A DNA stretch of 64,000 bases from the NCBI RefSeq assembly GCF_003751945.1, contig NZ_RJKL01000001.1:8140501-8204500 (forward strand). The letters run 5' to 3'. The translations under genes were made by a program, and so were the position numbers. Below, piece after piece: positions 1 through 7,864 of this stretch. The stretch comes from Couchioplanes caeruleus (lineage in GTDB: Bacteria > Actinomycetota > Actinomycetes > Mycobacteriales > Micromonosporaceae). How positions within the stretch are numbered: position 1 is the first letter of the stretch; every line of letters begins with the position of its first letter. Below the pieces are notes generated by a model, which saw only the letters and a program-made list of their open reading frames with translations, searched no databases and was not told where the DNA came from.

Positions 1-117
1 GGCGGCGGCGGGCACGGCCAGCGCCGCGTCGAGGGCCAAGGCCCCGGCGGCGGCCACGGCCACGGCCGCGGCACCGCCCAGGACGGCACGGCGGGTCGGC
101 TGAGGCGTCGTCTGCAT
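1..117 (-). CDS. Tat-exported protein, N-terminal fragment
   Basis: The first 39 codons of a minus-strand gene that runs off the left edge. The ATG at 117 opens a twin-arginine signal peptide: a polar n-region, the TRRAVLGG motif (residues 8-15), then a long Ala/Val hydrophobic stretch. The product is therefore expected to be exported folded through Tat. Its function cannot be read because the mature part lies outside the window. It is divergent from the ROK gene, with only about 70 bases between the two starts. Confidence 0.7.
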   Translation of the reverse strand, partial: MQTTPQPTRRAVLGGAAAVAVAAAGALALDAALAVPAAA

Positions 118-187
118 ACCGGGCAGTTCGACGGGTGCGGCGCTCGCCGTCGCCGCGGCAACCGGATGCTCACCTCGCGCAATCCGC

Positions 188-1273
188 GTGCACCCGTCGC
201 TGGAGCGCTCTCCGGGACGTACGCTCGGATCCGTGGATCAGATCGATGCGGTGCGGACCCCGGCCTCCTGGGTCGTGGTGGGTCTCGACAACGGTGGAAC
301 GTGCAACAACGCCACGGTGCTGGACGCGACGGGCCAGTTCCTCGTCGACCGGCTCGTGGAGAACCCGAGCCGGGTCCAGGACGGTCCCGAGTCGGCCGTC
401 GAGGCGCTCGCGGAGGCCTTCACCGGCATCCTCGCCATGACCAGCACGCCGCTGAGCCTGGTGCGCGCGGTCGGCCTGGACACCCCGGGGCCCGCCAGCG
501 CCGACGGTGTGATCTCCTCCAAGGGTTCGACGAACTTCTCCCAGGTCTCCTGGCACGGCTTCGACATCCGCGGCGCCCTGCAGGCGCGCATCGGCCTGCC
601 GGTGATCTACCACAACGACGCCAACGCGGCCGCGCTCTACGCCCACCACCGGCACTTCGGCGCCGACGCCGCACGCCGCTCCTCGGTGGCTGCGATCGTC
701 GGCACCGGGCTCGGCGGTGGCGTGGTGGAGGGCGGCAAGGTGATCAGCGGCGCGGCCGGCATGGCCGGCGAGCTCGGCCACGTGCAGATCCCGCTGCACG
801 GCGTGCTGGAGGAGGGCCAGCCGGTGCCGGTCTGCAACTGCGGCTTCGAAGGCGACGTGGAGAGCATCGCCTCGCTCACCGGCATCGCCAAGAACCTGCT
901 GCCGTACTGGTTCACCAGGTTCCCTGACCACCCGCTCGCCGCGGAACCGATCGGCTCCGCGGCCAAGATGCTGCGCGGGTACGGCGAGAAGGAGGACCCG
1001 CTGGCGCTGGCCGTCTTTGCGCAGCAGGCCCGGGCCATCGGCAAGCTGTTCACGATCGCGGCGAACTTCACCGACCCGGCCGCGTACTTCCTCGGCGGGG
1101 GAGTGGTGGAAGCCGCGCCGCACTTCCGGCAGTGGTTCCTCAACACCGTGCGCGAGCACACCCAGTTGCGCCGAGAGCAGCAGGAGGCGGCGACCTTCGC
1201 CCTGGTGCCCGACCTCGACATGGCGGGCGCCCGGGGCGCGGCCGTCGCGGCCCTGGAAACCGTCTCCGGCTGA
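188..1273 (+). CDS. ROK-family sugar kinase-like protein
   Basis: About 361 aa, full length for a ROK kinase without a DNA-binding domain. The N-terminal phosphate loop reads GLDNGGT, a later NDANAAAL segment carries the expected catalytic Asp, and IVGTGLGGGVV is the glycine-rich adenosine motif. ELGHV and CNCG mark the ROK zinc site, but the usual CxCGxxGCxE is CNCGFEGDVE here: the third cysteine is Asp. The family phosphorylates glucose, N-acetylglucosamine, N-acetylmannosamine and related sugars; the substrate cannot be assigned. The start is uncertain: GTG at 188 and GTG at 233 are both in frame and neither has a clear ribosome site. Confidence 0.85.
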   Translation: MHPSLERSPGRTLGSVDQIDAVRTPASWVVVGLDNGGTCNNATVLDATGQFLVDRLVENPSRVQDGPESAVEALAEAFTGILAMTSTPLSLVRAVGLDTPGPASADGVISSKGSTNFSQVSWHGFDIRGALQARIGLPVIYHNDANAAALYAHHRHFGADAARRSSVAAIVGTGLGGGVVEGGKVISGAAGMAGELGHVQIPLHGVLEEGQPVPVCNCGFEGDVESIASLTGIAKNLLPYWFTRFPDHPLAAEPIGSAAKMLRGYGEKEDPLALAVFAQQARAIGKLFTIAANFTDPAAYFLGGGVVEAAPHFRQWFLNTVREHTQLRREQQEAATFALVPDLDMAGARGAAVAALETVSG

Positions 1274-1411
1274 CCGTCCGTAGTGGACCCGGGCGCGCAC
1301 CGCCACAGGTATTAAGGGCCATCGACATACCTGGATATCGACCGCCACCTTCAGTAGCGTCCTGGATGCCGTCCGAGGCTGGGGCCCGGACGCGCTGAAG
1401 GGGGATACCTG

Positions 1412-3358
1412 ATGCGACGAAGCATCGCGACCGTCGGAGCCCTCGTGCTCGGGCTCGCCACACTCCTGCCGGGCGTGGTCCAAGCAGCTCCGCAACCGTC
1501 CGAACCGGGGCTCAGCCCCGCCGATCAGGCCTCGCTGGCCGCCGGCATCCCGGTGGCGCCGAAGGCCGCCCCGGGCGCCAAGCCGACCGGGCCCAACCCG
1601 TTCCTGTCCCTGCCGCCGGACGCGTCCAAGGTGGACTACAGCGGCTGGGCGGCGTACCTGAAGAAGCAGGCGTCCGCCAAGGCCGCGGCCCGGCTCAAGG
1701 CGCAGGGTGCGCCCTCGGCCGAGGCGAAGGCCGCCGCGGCCGTCGTGGTCGACGAGGACGAGCCCGACGGCACGTACGGCTCCAACGAGAGCCCGACGAC
1801 CGCGCAGCTCATCCAGACCTTCGGGACCGGCTCCCGGCAGAACTCGGCGATCCGGATCCTCGGCTCGCTCGACCCCCAGTCGGCCCTTCCGGCCGCCCGC
1901 GCGGCCACCCCGGAGGACGACGGCGCCATCCCGCTCGCGGGCGACACCGGCATCGGTGCCGGCACCACGGCCGTCATCACCGAGGCCCAGATCGGCGACG
2001 GCCCGCACGGCTCCGCCGGCACCGGCACCAACGACTTCGACTTCTACAAGCTGACGGCGACCGCCGGGCAGACCATCACCGTCGACACCGACACCCCCAC
2101 GGGTGATCTCGACACGCTGGTCGCCGTGTACACCCCGGACGGCACCATCGTCGCGTCGAACGACGACGCGGACGGCTTCGACAGCTTCCTCACGTACAGC
2201 GTGCCGTCCGCCGGCGCCTACTACGTGATCGTGGCGGCGTACAGCGGCCTGCCGGCCGACCCGTTCAACCCGGCCAGCGGCGACGGCGGGGCGAGCGAGG
2301 GGCCGTACGCGGTGACCATCTCGGCGACCTCGGCGGACACCGACTACTTCGCCGTGCAGCTCAAGCCCGGCGACGTGCTCGGCGCGTCGGTGAAGGGCGC
2401 GCCGGCGTACGTCACGGTGTACGACACCGACCCGCGCGAGGCGCACGGTTCCCGCCAGAACGTCACGTTCATCTATCCGATGGACAGCAAGCTGCCCGGC
2501 GGCGGCCGCGCGGTGACCGACTACGTCGCCACCAAGGCGGGCTGGCACTACCTCGGTGTGGCCGAGGGCAAGGGCAGCTACGACATCACGGTGGAGGCGT
2601 ACCGGCCGCCGCTGCAGGGCGACAAGCCCACCCAGACGCTGTTCCTCGACTTCGACGGCGCCCGGGTCAACACCGGCGTCTTCGGCGGCACGGGCAACGT
2701 CGAGCTGAGCCCGTTCTCGGCGTTCGTCGCCAAGTGGGGCATCGCGCGGGCCCAGGAGAACGCACTCGTCGACGCCGTCATCGCGAGCGCGACCGAGAGC
2801 CTCAAGGCGGACCTCGCCGCGAGCGGCCTCAACAGCCGGTTCAGGCTGAAGATCCTGAACAGCCGGGACCACGCGGACCCGTGGGGCCAGAAGAACGTCA
2901 GCCGCGTCATCATCGGCGGCACCATCGCCGAGTCCGGCATCGGCACCATCGGCATCGCGCAGAGCATCGACCCGGGCAACTTCGAGACCGAGGAGACCGC
3001 TCTGGTGCTGCAGGACGTGCTCAGCGACCCGGCTGGCGGCCCGGCATCGCTGAACACCTACCTGACCGACGCGAGCGACCGGGTCGCCTTCGTCGGCCAG
3101 GCGATCGGCAACGTGACCGCCCACGAGGCGGGCCACTTCTTCGGCAACTGGCACACCGACAATTCCGACGCCTCCCCGAACCTGATGGACGCGGGCGGCG
3201 CCAACTTCCACGTGCTCTTCGGCGTCGGCCCGGACGGCATCGGCGGCACGGCGGACGACGCGGACGTCGACTTCGGCCACGACGCCTTCAGCCCGGCCGA
3301 GGGCTTCATCGGCACGGAGGACACGCTGGGCCGCATCGTCTTCGGCGTCACCAGCTGA
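1412..3358 (+). CDS. Secreted metzincin-like zinc metalloprotease with PPC domain
   Basis: 648 aa, starting with a Sec signal peptide (MRRSIATVGALVLG, cleavage near VVQAAPQ). Residues about 208-300 form a pre-peptidase C-terminal (PPC) beta-sandwich (FDFYKLTATAGQ, DLDTLVAVY). The catalytic motif near residue 570 is HEAGHFFGNWH, the extended HExxHxxGxxH metzincin zinc site, followed by SPNLMD, which fits a Met-turn. The protein is expected to be an extracellular protease. The ATG at 1412 follows a purine-rich AAGGGGGAT. A perfect hairpin directly after the stop ends the transcript. The exact peptidase family was not determined. Confidence 0.85.
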   Translation: MRRSIATVGALVLGLATLLPGVVQAAPQPSEPGLSPADQASLAAGIPVAPKAAPGAKPTGPNPFLSLPPDASKVDYSGWAAYLKKQASAKAAARLKAQGAPSAEAKAAAAVVVDEDEPDGTYGSNESPTTAQLIQTFGTGSRQNSAIRILGSLDPQSALPAARAATPEDDGAIPLAGDTGIGAGTTAVITEAQIGDGPHGSAGTGTNDFDFYKLTATAGQTITVDTDTPTGDLDTLVAVYTPDGTIVASNDDADGFDSFLTYSVPSAGAYYVIVAAYSGLPADPFNPASGDGGASEGPYAVTISATSADTDYFAVQLKPGDVLGASVKGAPAYVTVYDTDPREAHGSRQNVTFIYPMDSKLPGGGRAVTDYVATKAGWHYLGVAEGKGSYDITVEAYRPPLQGDKPTQTLFLDFDGARVNTGVFGGTGNVELSPFSAFVAKWGIARAQENALVDAVIASATESLKADLAASGLNSRFRLKILNSRDHADPWGQKNVSRVIIGGTIAESGIGTIGIAQSIDPGNFETEETALVLQDVLSDPAGGPASLNTYLTDASDRVAFVGQAIGNVTAHEAGHFFGNWHTDNSDASPNLMDAGGANFHVLFGVGPDGIGGTADDADVDFGHDAFSPAEGFIGTEDTLGRIVFGVTS

Positions 3359-3379
3359 ACGAGCGTCCCTGAAGGACCG

Positions 3380-3407
3380 GTGGGCCACCGCACTCGCGGT
3401 GGCCCAC
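3380..3407. terminator. Bidirectional hairpin terminator
   Basis: Perfect 12-bp stem (GTGGGCCACCGC / GCGGTGGCCCAC) with the tetraloop ACTC. It sits exactly between the convergent protease gene and the SRPBCC gene. There is no T-tract, which is usual in high-GC actinobacteria. Confidence 0.75.
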
Positions 3408-3929
3408 TCACGCCAGAGAGTCCTTGATGCCCTTCAGCGTCGCGGCGATGGCGGCACGGAGCTCCGACAGCCGGAACTCGACGACCTCTTCCTCCCGGTC
3501 GGGCATCTGGTCGATCGCCAGGCTCAGGCCCGACCGCGACGGGCCGAGCCGTACGCCGTGCTCCAGCCGGCTGCCCGATCCCTGCTCCTGCACCGCGAAC
3601 CACCATCGGGCCAGGGCGTGGGCCGGGTCGTCCTGGGGCGCGCCGTAACGGCCGTCGGCGTCGAGGACCGCCCAGGAGAACAACGACGGCTCCTCGCAGG
3701 CGAGCACCTGCGACACCGTGCGCCAGCGTCCCAGCATCGCATGCTCGTTGTGCCCCTCGAACCGCGCGCCGACCGTGGGCCCCTCCGCGCCGTCCAGCCA
3801 CCGCACGCTCTGCAGTTCCCGGCTGAACCGGGTCGGCAGGGCGATGTCGGACACGATCGCCCAGACGGCAGCCGGTGGCTCCGGCACGACGACGGCATCG
3901 ACGACCGACGGAGCGTCCACGTACCGCAC
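3408..3929 (-). CDS. SRPBCC (polyketide cyclase/START-like) family protein
   Basis: 173 aa. It has the SRPBCC pattern: an opening strand (AVVVPEPPAAVWAIVSD), LPTRFSRELQSVRWLDG, GARFEGHNEH, a central WRTVSQVLACEEPSLFSW, and a long C-terminal helix (ELRAAIAATLKGIKDSL). Such helix-grip folds bind hydrophobic ligands or catalyse cyclisation; the ligand is unknown. The GTG at 3929 is chosen because AGAAGAGG lies 6 bases upstream. Longer readings from 4271 run through the intergenic region without a ribosome site. Confidence 0.8.
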   Translation of the reverse strand: MRYVDAPSVVDAVVVPEPPAAVWAIVSDIALPTRFSRELQSVRWLDGAEGPTVGARFEGHNEHAMLGRWRTVSQVLACEEPSLFSWAVLDADGRYGAPQDDPAHALARWWFAVQEQGSGSRLEHGVRLGPSRSGLSLAIDQMPDREEEVVEFRLSELRAAIAATLKGIKDSLA

Positions 3930-4307
3930 GATGCACCTCTTCTCATCGGTGACCTTGCGGCGGCACTTTACTCCACTGTGGTCATTGGGGTGCCCGGCGA
4001 GACAACTGAAAGTGAATGATCTCACGCTCCGAGTGACCACTCGGGGCGGTCCGCGGCCCGTGAGCTGGACATTGTCTACCGAGAGTGCCGAGAACGCTGC
4101 TCCCAGTCCCTGCGCCGACTTGACCGGCATCGGCGCGATGACATTGGATCTCGCACGCACCGTCAGGTGGGCACAACCCACAGCGAGCGTCCCTTCTGGT
4201 GCGTCGACCCGCGGCCCGGCCACGAGTCTGCGCTGAGCACGTTCGCCGACGGTGCCGAGCACCATCCACACTCCGCCCGATCGGCGGAGCTACCCGAAGG
4301 AACGACA
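3930..4307. promoter_or_regulatory. Divergent intergenic region with inverted repeats
   Basis: 378 bases between the SRPBCC gene (leftward) and a secreted protein (rightward); no convincing gene inside. Two symmetrical elements are visible. CCGAGTG-AC-CACTCGG at 4029-4044 could be an operator. CTCCGCC-CGATC-GGCGGAG at 4271-4289 is a hairpin just upstream of the ribosome site (GAAGG) of the rightward gene, so it would lie in its 5' leader. No confident -35/-10 pair could be picked. Confidence 0.4.
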
Positions 4308-4739
4308 ATGAAGTCTCTCGCCCGCGCTTGCGTCATCGTCACGATGGCCGGCATCGCCGTCGGCGCCCTCGCCGGCCCCGCGTCCGCCGCCGACAACACG
4401 TTCGAGCTCGCCACCGGAAGCGTCAGCGCGTACGGCACGTACGACCGCATGATGAGCATCCCGGAGCGGCCCGTGCCGCCGATCCGCGTCAGCGGCACCC
4501 TGGCCGTCAACTCCGCCAACCGGTGCGGCGTCGTCCAGATCGCCTACAACGGCCCGGCCGACGGCATCGAGTGGCGCACGTTCGGTCAGCTCTGCGGCAA
4601 GGGCAAGACCAACTACACCACCACCTCGAACATGCTGTTCGGCGGCTTCCAGCCGCAGGTGCGCCTCTGCAAGGGCACCAGCGTGAAGAAGGCGGAGCGG
4701 GGCACCTCCTGCGACACCTTCACCCCGGTCGCCGACTGA
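4308..4739 (+). CDS. Small secreted protein of unknown function
   Basis: 143 aa with a clean Sec signal peptide (MKSLARACVIVTMAGIAVG, cleavage after GPASA). The mature part of about 115 aa has four cysteines (NRCGVV, QLCGKG, RLCKGT, TSCDTF), probably two disulfides, and reads as a beta-rich extracellular domain. No family was recognised; it resembles many small Streptomyces/Actinoplanes exported proteins. The ATG at 4308 is used because it opens the signal peptide and follows GAAGGAACG; upstream in-frame starts would bury the signal. Confidence 0.8.
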   Translation: MKSLARACVIVTMAGIAVGALAGPASAADNTFELATGSVSAYGTYDRMMSIPERPVPPIRVSGTLAVNSANRCGVVQIAYNGPADGIEWRTFGQLCGKGKTNYTTTSNMLFGGFQPQVRLCKGTSVKKAERGTSCDTFTPVAD

Positions 4740-4762
4740 CCATGAACGACTGACCCGCCGAC

Positions 4763-4800
4763 CCGGCCTCGGACGCCTTGTCACGCAGCCCGAGGCCCGG
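4763..4800. terminator. Hairpin terminator
   Basis: An 8-bp GGCCTCGG / CCGAGGCC stem extended by an outer CC/GG pair across one bulged base, with a 17-base loop. It lies between the convergent small secreted protein and PP2C genes. Confidence 0.5.
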
Positions 4801-4871
4801 TCGCCGGCAAGGCCTGCTGCCGAAAGACCTCGCCGCCGCACTTCGGCTCGATCACGTTCGTCGCGAGCACG

Positions 4872-5567
4872 TCACTCCACGTCGGCCACCACGACCGTGA
4901 CGTTGTCCGGCCCGCCCCGTTCCAACGCAAGCGCCACAAGCCGCTCCGCCACGTCGCCCGCTCGCGCCGGCCGGCCGAGCGCCGCAGCGATCGTGCCGTC
5001 CGGCACCGGATTGCTCAGCCCGTCCGAACACAGCAGCAACCGATCGCCGGGCAGAACCACGAGCGGTACCAGGTCGGGGGACCGCCCGTCGCGGCGCCCA
5101 TCCAGGAACCGGGAAAGCCGCCCGGGCAGTTCCGGCACCCGCTCGGCACCGCCCACCAGGTTGCCGTACACATGGTCCTCGCTGATCTGCCGCAGCTCAC
5201 CGCCGCGCAGAAGGTAGGCGCGGGAATCGCCGATGTTGACCACTATGGCGATGTTGCCGGCCCAGGCGAGTCCCACGAGCGTGGTGCCCATCCCGGCGCA
5301 CTCGGGGCGAGCGCTCGTCACCTCCAAGAGGGCGTCGTTCGCCGCCGCCACGGCGCGTCCGAGATGGACCGCCAGATCGGCCGGCGCGATCGGGCGATCG
5401 AAGGCCCGCACGGCGTCGATGGCCGTGCTGCTCGCGACGTCGCCGGCCACATGGCCGCCCAGCCCGTCGGCTACGGCGAGGAGGTGTCGTCCGACGAGGT
5501 GGGCGTCCTCGTTCCGCTTGCGAACAAGGCCCACATGAGTACGCCCGTCAGCGGTCACCGTCATCAT
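4872..5567 (-). CDS. PP2C-family Ser/Thr protein phosphatase
   Basis: 231 aa, a compact PP2C domain. Metal-binding motifs are all present: RKRNEDAH near the start, VADGLGGHVAGD, MGTTLVGL, NIGDSRAYLLR, LLLCSDGLSN and the terminal GGPDNVTVVVADV. It is a soluble Mn/Mg-dependent phosphatase with no membrane segment or sensor domain. Its ATG (or the adjacent ATG at 5564) overlaps the GntR stop codon in a GTCATGATGACG context, so the two are translationally coupled and under the same promoter. Linking a phosphatase to a GntR/UTRA regulator suggests a ligand-controlled dephosphorylation step; its targets are unknown. Confidence 0.9.
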   Translation of the reverse strand: MMTVTADGRTHVGLVRKRNEDAHLVGRHLLAVADGLGGHVAGDVASSTAIDAVRAFDRPIAPADLAVHLGRAVAAANDALLEVTSARPECAGMGTTLVGLAWAGNIAIVVNIGDSRAYLLRGGELRQISEDHVYGNLVGGAERVPELPGRLSRFLDGRRDGRSPDLVPLVVLPGDRLLLCSDGLSNPVPDGTIAAALGRPARAGDVAERLVALALERGGPDNVTVVVADVE

Positions 5568-6367
5568 GACGCATCGCCCTCCCTCTCGGGCCACGATTCC
5601 ACGGCATCGCCTGCACGCTGCAGGACGTGCACGGTCTCCACCCGGTCGCTGGCGATGACGTACTCGGTCACCTCGACGGGCTTGCCGTCGGTTCCGGACA
5701 ATCCTTGACGGACGATCTCCAGGACCGGCAGGCTCACCGGGATCTGCAGGAGGTCCGCCTCTTCCAGGGACGGCATCCGGGCGCGGTGGAACTCTGTCCA
5801 GGAGATCGGCCAGTGACCGGCGCGCTCGATGCGGTAAAGCCAGTCGCCGGCTGCGGGCTCCGCGGAGACGCCGGTCACGGCGCCGGCCACACGCGGCGCG
5901 ATCCAGCTCACCGCGATCTGGAAAGGGGCTTCCGACGCGGGCCCGGTGACCCGGACCCGGCGCAACACCTCGGTTTCCGGAGCCACGCCGAGCAGCCGGG
6001 CGAGGCGAGGATCGTCCAACGGAGCGGGAGCGCTGACCGCCTCGCCGTGCCGGACCCACTTCTCGGCGCCGGACGCCGACGGGAACGAGTATCCGAGCGC
6101 CTGTGCGTTCCGCTTGACCAGGTTGCCCCGCGGCCGCCTGGGGCGCATCGTGCCGTAGCGCACGGAGATTCCCCGGCCCTGGACAGCCCAGACGAACCCT
6201 TCGGTCTCGAGCAGGGCGATCGCGCGACCGACAGTGTCCCGGTTCGCGCCGTACTCGGTGGCGAGGTCGTCGAGCCGGGGCAGCCGCGCACCGGGCTTCC
6301 ACTCGCCGGCCTCGATGCGCTGCTGGATCCGGGCCGCTATGTCGCGGTAGCGCGAATGCATAGGCAT
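5564..6367 (-). CDS. GntR-family (HutC/UTRA) transcriptional regulator
   Basis: About 267 aa. The N-terminal winged helix (YRDIAARIQQRIEAGEWKPG, LATEYGANRDTVGRAIALLETEG) is typical GntR. The C-terminal part (RRVRVTGPASEAPFQIAVSWI through PVEVTEYVIASDRV) is a UTRA ligand domain, so this is the HutC subfamily. The start at 6367 (MPMHSRY) is chosen for GAAAGGGAAAG upstream; 6361 is the alternative. Two copies of an ATTGTC-based element just upstream make autoregulation likely. It forms an operon with the PP2C gene. Confidence 0.9.
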   Translation of the reverse strand: MPMHSRYRDIAARIQQRIEAGEWKPGARLPRLDDLATEYGANRDTVGRAIALLETEGFVWAVQGRGISVRYGTMRPRRPRGNLVKRNAQALGYSFPSASGAEKWVRHGEAVSAPAPLDDPRLARLLGVAPETEVLRRVRVTGPASEAPFQIAVSWIAPRVAGAVTGVSAEPAAGDWLYRIERAGHWPISWTEFHRARMPSLEEADLLQIPVSLPVLEIVRQGLSGTDGKPVEVTEYVIASDRVETVHVLQRAGDAVESWPEREGDAS

Positions 6368-6387
6368 GCCAACTTTCCCTTTCGCCA

Positions 6388-6446
6388 GATTGTCTTGGGA
6401 CAATCCTTGACCGGCGGGAGTGCAGCTCCAAAGATTGTCCCAAGAC
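6388..6446. promoter_or_regulatory. Paired GntR operators
   Basis: Copy 1 (6388-6405) is a palindrome: GATTGTC-TTGG-GACAATC. Copy 2 (6433-6446) is GATTGTCCCAAGAC, which is the same 14 bases as GTCTTGGGACAATC in copy 1 but on the other strand. The two lie 28 bases apart, 20 to 80 bases upstream of the GntR start. Symmetry, duplication and position make them the likely GntR binding sites, perhaps also serving the rightward reading frame at 6484. Confidence 0.75.
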
Positions 6447-6483
6447 TAACTCCGGAGCGACACGGCGTCAGGGGGCCGTCCAC

Positions 6484-6972
6484 ATGGCAGCGACGTTCGA
6501 CCGTGAGAATCAGTTCGAGGCCGCGCTGGCAGCGTTCGTCGTTCACGAGTCGCCTCGCCTGTTCGCGATCGTCCAGATACACAAGGAATATGTGGACGGT
6601 CGGATCGCAGCGTGGGGTCTGGCGTTCGAGGATCGCGCCGAGGTCGTCTCGGTGTGTGGTGGCATGCGGGTGAGGGCCGAAGCTCCTTCGCCTGTTCCCG
6701 GCGGCAGGCCGCACGCGGGCACGGCTCGTATGGGTCGACGCCTCGGTCGTCGATGGTCCGGCGACGCTGGGGCCGCCTGCCTTGTGGCGGTGAGGAACAC
6801 CGGCAGTACTGGATGTGGACCTCCGCCCGGGCACGGCAGCGGTCGGGGAAGCGTCGGATCCTGCCCATGCTGGTCTCGCGAACGGCCGCCACCGTCTCTG
6901 CCTCCGGCTCCTCCCGGCGGGGAGAATCAGTCCTTGAGGGCGGTCTCGACGTCGGTGTGCAGGGACAGGTAG
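6484..6972 (+). CDS. Hypothetical protein, probably frameshifted after residue ~65
   Basis: The first 55-60 codons read like a real protein (FDRENQFEAALAAFVV, RLFAIVQIHKEYVDG, AAWGLAFEDRAEVVSV) with high-GC third positions. After that the frame turns into low-complexity Pro/Gly/Arg sequence. A neighbouring frame continues more naturally (SFACSRRQAAR), which suggests a frameshift near 6680 in a protein of about 90 aa. It is divergent from gntR and shares the operator region. No function recognised. The right end overlaps the STAS gene on the other strand, so the true 3' limit is surely earlier than shown. Confidence 0.3.
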   Translation: MAATFDRENQFEAALAAFVVHESPRLFAIVQIHKEYVDGRIAAWGLAFEDRAEVVSVCGGMRVRAEAPSPVPGGRPHAGTARMGRRLGRRWSGDAGAACLVAVRNTGSTGCGPPPGHGSGRGSVGSCPCWSRERPPPSLPPAPPGGENQSLRAVSTSVCRDR

Positions 6973-7289
6973 CCGGTGAGGCCGAGGGTGTCGAGGAGCC
7001 GGCGCAGGAAGCCCGAGGGCGCGGCGAGCCGGACCCACCCGCCGCGTTCCATGGCTCGGCCGTGCGCCGTGACCAGCACGCCGACGCCCATGGAGTCGCA
7101 GAAGTCGAGGCCCGACAGGTCGACGACGACGTGAGGGCTGGGGCGTTCCACGAGGCGGCTCAGGTTGGCCTTCAGGGCGGGCGCGGTGTCGATGTCGAGC
7201 GAGCCGCGCAGGGTGAGGACGGCCGTGTTCGGTGGGTGGTGCGCGACCGAGACCTGCATAGGGGTGTCACTTTCGTCGGTGGCGGGCAC
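6927..7289 (-). CDS. STAS-domain anti-sigma factor antagonist
   Basis: About 120 aa, a single STAS domain: AVLTLRGSLDIDTAPALKAN, VVVDLSGLDFCDSMGVGVLV, then helices ending in SLHTDVETALKD. The serine in DFCDSMG is the conserved site that an anti-sigma kinase phosphorylates in the SpoIIAA/RsbV family. No anti-sigma kinase or sigma factor is adjacent, so its partner is elsewhere. The start is either GTG 7289 or the internal ATG at 7259 (MQVSVAHH); neither has a strong ribosome site. Confidence 0.85.
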   Translation of the reverse strand: MPATDESDTPMQVSVAHHPPNTAVLTLRGSLDIDTAPALKANLSRLVERPSPHVVVDLSGLDFCDSMGVGVLVTAHGRAMERGGWVRLAAPSGFLRRLLDTLGLTGYLSLHTDVETALKD

Positions 7290-7384
7290 GGGTCAGCCAT
7301 GGGTCGACGGGCGACGGCGGTGGTGACCTCCACCCTAGGCGAGCGGTACCGCATGGGCGAATTCAGTCGCGTACCGTTGACGCC

Positions 7385-7864
7385 GTGACGATCGACAAGG
7401 GTGACTTCGCGCCCGACTTCGCGCTGCCCGACCAGGATGGCACCACGCTGCGGCTGAGCGAGTTGCTGGCCTCCGGACCGGTGGTTCTGTTCTTCTACCC
7501 GGCCGCGATGACCAGCGGCTGCACGGTCGAGGCCTGCAACTTCCGCGATCTGGCCGCGGAGTTCGCGGCGGCGGGTGTGCAGCGTGTCGGGATCAGCCGG
7601 GACGCGGTGGCCAAGCAGAAGCAGTTCGCCGACCTGCACAACTTCGACTATCCGCTGCTCTCCGACGCGGACAGCGCGGTCGCCGCCGCCTACGGCGTCA
7701 AGCGCCGGCTGCCGTTGGGCCCGCTCAGCATCAAGCGCATGACCTTCGTGATCGACACCGACCGTACGGTGCTCGACGTCATCCACTCCGAGCTGGACAT
7801 GAACGCACACGGTGACCGGGCCCTGGAGGTCCTTCGGGCCCGGTCCGCGCGAGATGTCGCTTAG
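7385..7864 (+). CDS. bcp: Bcp-type thioredoxin-dependent peroxiredoxin
   Basis: 159 aa with the full AhpC/TSA fold: FAPDFALPDQDGTTLRLSEL, VVLFFYPAAMTSGCTVEACNFRD. The peroxidatic Cys and a second Cys five residues later match the atypical 2-Cys Bcp/PrxQ arrangement. It reduces hydroperoxides in the cytoplasm with thioredoxin. GTG start at 7385. Its 3' end overlaps the convergent zwf gene by four bases, so there is no room for a terminator between them. The neighbouring NADPH-producing enzyme fits oxidative-stress metabolism, but the genes are convergent and not an operon. Confidence 0.9.
   Translation: MTIDKGDFAPDFALPDQDGTTLRLSELLASGPVVLFFYPAAMTSGCTVEACNFRDLAAEFAAAGVQRVGISRDAVAKQKQFADLHNFDYPLLSDADSAVAAAYGVKRRLPLGPLSIKRMTFVIDTDRTVLDVIHSELDMNAHGDRALEVLRARSARDVA

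Noticed and set aside
170..3388. A very long minus-strand open frame of more than 1000 codons
   Set aside because: It is antisense to the ROK and metalloprotease genes, is full of Arg/Ala/Gly/Val runs and has no domain. High-GC codon bias opens such frames by default.
4872..6443. Phosphatase starting far upstream as one 523-residue protein
   Set aside because: The extra sequence is the shadow of GntR; the PP2C motifs start at 5567, where ATG overlaps the GntR stop.
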